A DNA stretch of 25,188 nt, taken from positions 1-25,188 of the forward strand of contig JALHUQ010000023.1 of NCBI GenBank assembly GCA_022866645.1. Direction: 5' to 3'. This document shows positions 23,304 through 25,188 of this stretch, piece after piece (the stretch's first letter is position 1; the number at the start of each line of letters is the position of its first letter). A model generated the notes under the pieces. It was given only the letters and a program-made list of their open reading frames with translations, had not been told where the DNA came from and ran no database searches. The position numbers and the translations under genes are program-made. Origin of the DNA: Woeseiaceae bacterium (GTDB lineage: Bacteria; Pseudomonadota; Gammaproteobacteria; Steroidobacterales; Woeseiaceae).

Positions 23304-23828
23304 CTAGCGTATCGAGTTTTGTTGTACGTAGAACCGGCTTGGCCGGCTGCGAATCAACATCTTGCCGGTTTGGTCGATCACTTCCGCCTGCAGGTTGTGA
23401 GACCCGCGATACACTTCCTGAATTTGAACGTTCGTTCCGGTCGCCATATGTGGCGCCCCGTCGAAATAGACTCGAACCTGATGGCCGGGCCGCAGGGCCG
23501 GCGTCAGCGCGATGTTCACGCTTAAGTTTCCTCCTATGTTCCACAGCGTTTCATCTGCTGCGGGGCTCGCAATATCAATGTCGGTGTAGCCGGCAGACGC
23601 GGCGTCTGTTTCTCCGTCTTCGGTGCTTTGTTCCTGAACTGTGCGAGGCCTCGTCGCGGGGCGCTGCCGTTTGACGCTGGATTGGCTGAGATCGATGACT
23701 TTCGCTCCAGGCTCCGGCCGGTCGGAATAATGTACGATGCCGTCGGCGTCGGTCCAGGTGTAGGCCTCCGCCATTGCGCCAGCGGCGGCGAGCAGGCCCA
23801 GCAGCACAAAGATCGGTCGTGTTTCCAT
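23304..23828 (-). CDS. DUF4124-domain exported protein
   Basis: This 174-residue protein begins with a cleavable signal peptide (hydrophobic FVLLGLLAAAGAMAEA, cut near residue 20). A DUF4124 motif, YTWTDADGIVHYSDRPEPGAK, covers roughly 23-43. A Ser/Thr/Arg-rich linker (about 50-80) leads to a C-terminal beta domain with LTPALRPGHQVRVYFDG and VYRGSHNLQAEVIDQTGK. That second part resembles the Ig-like domain seen in similar gammaproteobacterial proteins beside ntrB. The function is unknown; it should act in the periplasm or at the cell envelope. ATG 23828-23826 has no clear ribosome site. It lies between glnA and ntrB, so it is probably part of the nitrogen operon. A role in nitrogen control is not shown by the sequence. 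Confidence 0.85.
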   Translation of the reverse strand: METRPIFVLLGLLAAAGAMAEAYTWTDADGIVHYSDRPEPGAKVIDLSQSSVKRQRPATRPRTVQEQSTEDGETDAASAGYTDIDIASPAADETLWNIGGNLSVNIALTPALRPGHQVRVYFDGAPHMATGTNVQIQEVYRGSHNLQAEVIDQTGKMLIRSRPSRFYVQQNSIR

Positions 23829-23868
23829 GCGGTTAGCATAGCAGCGTAATCATGAGTTTGGGTAGAAT

Positions 23869-23891
23869 CCGGGCGACAAAATGTCGCCCGG
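23869..23891 (-). terminator. Hairpin after glnA, lacking a T-run (attenuator or processing stem)
   Basis: CCGGGCGACA (23869-23878) and TGTCGCCCGG (23882-23891) form a perfect 10-bp stem with a 3-base loop, 16 bases after the glnA stop. In the direction of glnA transcription it is followed by ATTCTACCC, with no T-tract. It may therefore lower expression of the downstream genes or stabilise glnA mRNA rather than stop transcription fully. Confidence 0.55.
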
Positions 23892-23907
23892 TTCACACTT
23901 TTATCCC

Positions 23908-25188
23908 TTACAGGCTGTAATACATGTCAAATTCGACCGGATGGGTCGCCATTCGGAGTCGAATGACGTCCGCCATCTTCAGGTCGATGTAGGCATCGAT
24001 CAGGTCGTCGGTGAAAACACCGCCCGCCTTCAGGAAGTCGCGATCCGCGCTTAATGCGTCCAGCGACTCCGAGAGGGAGAAGGACACCAGCTTCAGCTGC
24101 TTCTCTTCTTCCGGCGGTAAGTCATAAAGATCTTTGTCCATGGCATCGCCCGGATGAATCTTGTTCTGGATGCCATCGAGACCCGCCATCATCAATGCTG
24201 CGAAGGCAAGATACGGGTTGGCTGCGGAGTCGGGGAATCGAACCTCGATGCGACGCCCTTTCGGGTTGGCAATGTACGGGATTCGAATAGAGGCTGATCG
24301 ATTGCGTGCCGAGTAAGCAAGTATCGTCGGCGCTTCAAATCCTGGCACAAGTCGCTTGTAACTGTTGGTGGCCGGGTTTGCGAAGGCGTTAATGGCTTTC
24401 GCGTGCTGAATGACGCCGCCGATATAGTAGAGGGCGATTTCTGAAAGCCCGCCGTAACCGTCGCCGGCAAAAAGGTTCTTGCCGTTTTTGAACAGCGACT
24501 GATGCACGTGCATGCCGTTGCCGTTGTCACCGACAAGTGGTTTCGGCATGAACGTTGCCGTCTTGCCGTAATCATGCGCGACGTTGTGCACCGCGTATTT
24601 CATAATTTGCACTTCGTCTGCCTTCTTCACCAGGGTGTTGAAGCGGGTGCCGATTTCGCATTGGCCTGCCGTTCCAACTTCGTGGTGATGAACCTCGGTC
24701 GCCACACCCAGCTCTTCAATCGCGAGACACATGGCCGAACGCAGGTCATGTAAGGAGTCGACGGGTGGAACAGGAAAATAGCCGCCCTTAACGCCGGGTC
24801 GGTGACCTGAATTGCCTTCCTCGTAATGAGTCTCGGAGCTCCACGCGCCCTCTTCCGAACCGATGGTGTAGGACACGCTCTGCATGGTGTTTTTCCACTG
24901 CACGCTGTCGAAGACGAAGAATTCGTTTTCGGGTCCGAAGTAAGCAGCGTCAGCGATGCCGGTCGACACGAGGTAGGCCTCCGCGCGCACTCCCAGTGAG
25001 CGGGGACAGCGGTCGTAGCCCTGCATGGTGGCTGGCTCGACAACGGTACAGCGAACATTCAAAGTTGTTTCGTCGGTGAAAATGTCGAGCACCGCTGTGG
25101 CCGGGTCCGGCATCAAAATCATGTCCGACTCGTTGATGCCCTTCCAGCCCGCGATTGACGAGCCATCAAACATCTTGCCGTCTTCAAA
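23908..25188 (-). CDS. glnA: Glutamine synthetase type I, 5' end outside window
   Basis: GlnA makes glutamine from glutamate, ammonia and ATP as a cytoplasmic dodecamer and is the main ammonia-assimilating enzyme. The frame is open to the window edge and gives 426 residues; about the first 45 are missing. Visible motifs are FEDGKMFDGSSIAGWKG, the metal and ATP site FGPENEFFVFD, HHHEVGTAGQCEIG, KPLVGDNGNGMHVHQS, the glutamate-binding NPATNSYKRLVPG, and RIPYIANPKGRRIEVRFPD. The adenylylation site Tyr is present in DLYDLPPEE, so the enzyme should be controlled by GlnE. It heads the operon glnA-DUF4124-ntrB-ntrC. The promoter, probably with NtrC sites, is outside the window. Confidence 0.97.
   Translation of the reverse strand, partial: FEDGKMFDGSSIAGWKGINESDMILMPDPATAVLDIFTDETTLNVRCTVVEPATMQGYDRCPRSLGVRAEAYLVSTGIADAAYFGPENEFFVFDSVQWKNTMQSVSYTIGSEEGAWSSETHYEEGNSGHRPGVKGGYFPVPPVDSLHDLRSAMCLAIEELGVATEVHHHEVGTAGQCEIGTRFNTLVKKADEVQIMKYAVHNVAHDYGKTATFMPKPLVGDNGNGMHVHQSLFKNGKNLFAGDGYGGLSEIALYYIGGVIQHAKAINAFANPATNSYKRLVPGFEAPTILAYSARNRSASIRIPYIANPKGRRIEVRFPDSAANPYLAFAALMMAGLDGIQNKIHPGDAMDKDLYDLPPEEEKQLKLVSFSLSESLDALSADRDFLKAGGVFTDDLIDAYIDLKMADVIRLRMATHPVEFDMYYSL

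Noticed and set aside
23230..23544. 100-residue N-terminal extension of NtrB from GTG 23544
   Set aside because: It is mostly an out-of-frame reading of the DUF4124 gene, is rich in Arg, Ser, Gly and Pro, and makes NtrB about 100 residues too long.
1..25188. CRISPR arrays, insertion sequences, phage or defence genes
   Set aside because: No regular spaced repeats, transposase, integrase or known defence motifs were seen on either strand; all larger open frames are housekeeping, transport or regulatory genes or their shadows.

Overview
The window reads as a stretch of gammaproteobacterial chromosome with moderately high GC. It carries SecB, NtrB/NtrC with type I glutamine synthetase, a TrmL of the gammaproteobacterial kind, a CrbS/CrbR-type acetate-switch pair and a DcaP-like porin. 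Genus cannot be fixed from the sequence; a free-living, probably marine or sediment heterotroph is only an inference. I saw no tRNA, rRNA, CRISPR array, insertion sequence or phage gene, and coding density is very high.

Layout. (1) 1-1296: the end of secB, then gpsA, overlapping it by 4 bases and apparently starting at CTG. (2) 1392-4373: two tandem paralogous FAD-linked oxidases, both with Tat/lipoprotein leaders. (3) 4370-6308: trmL and a class 1B-type dihydroorotate dehydrogenase, divergently transcribed, then a small membrane-anchored protein of unknown function. (4) 6371-20788: a carboxylate-assimilation locus. It holds a VC_2705-type sodium:solute symporter with its DUF4212 small subunit, a hybrid sensor kinase with a transporter-like sensor half (CrbS type), its NarL/LuxR-type partner (CrbR type), acetyl-CoA synthetase, a DcaP-like outer-membrane channel, a cNMP/CBS/DUF294 protein, a DEDDh exonuclease and a propionyl-CoA synthetase. 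(5) 20802-25188: ntrC, ntrB, a DUF4124 protein and glnA on the minus strand, glnA cut by the window edge.

How it fits together. The porin would bring small carboxylates across the outer membrane, the two-subunit symporter across the inner membrane, and Acs and PrpE would activate acetate and propionate to CoA thioesters. CrbS/CrbR homologues are known to control acs in Vibrio and Pseudomonas. Here crbR lies directly downstream of acs in the same direction, so the regulator is probably co-expressed with its target. The 192-bp acs/porin divergent region has a perfect palindrome and a separate 9-base inverted repeat, both good operator candidates. The DUF294-exonuclease pair overlaps by ATGA and is a translationally coupled module of unknown role. 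The final block is the classical nitrogen-limitation operon (glnA-ntrB-ntrC) with a DUF4124 gene inserted.

Most of the window is recognisable. The points most worth checking are two genes without a usual start codon (gpsA and ntrB), the duplicated oxidase lipoproteins, the repeats between acs and the porin, and the DUF294-exonuclease pair. I did not find a clearly novel multi-gene system.
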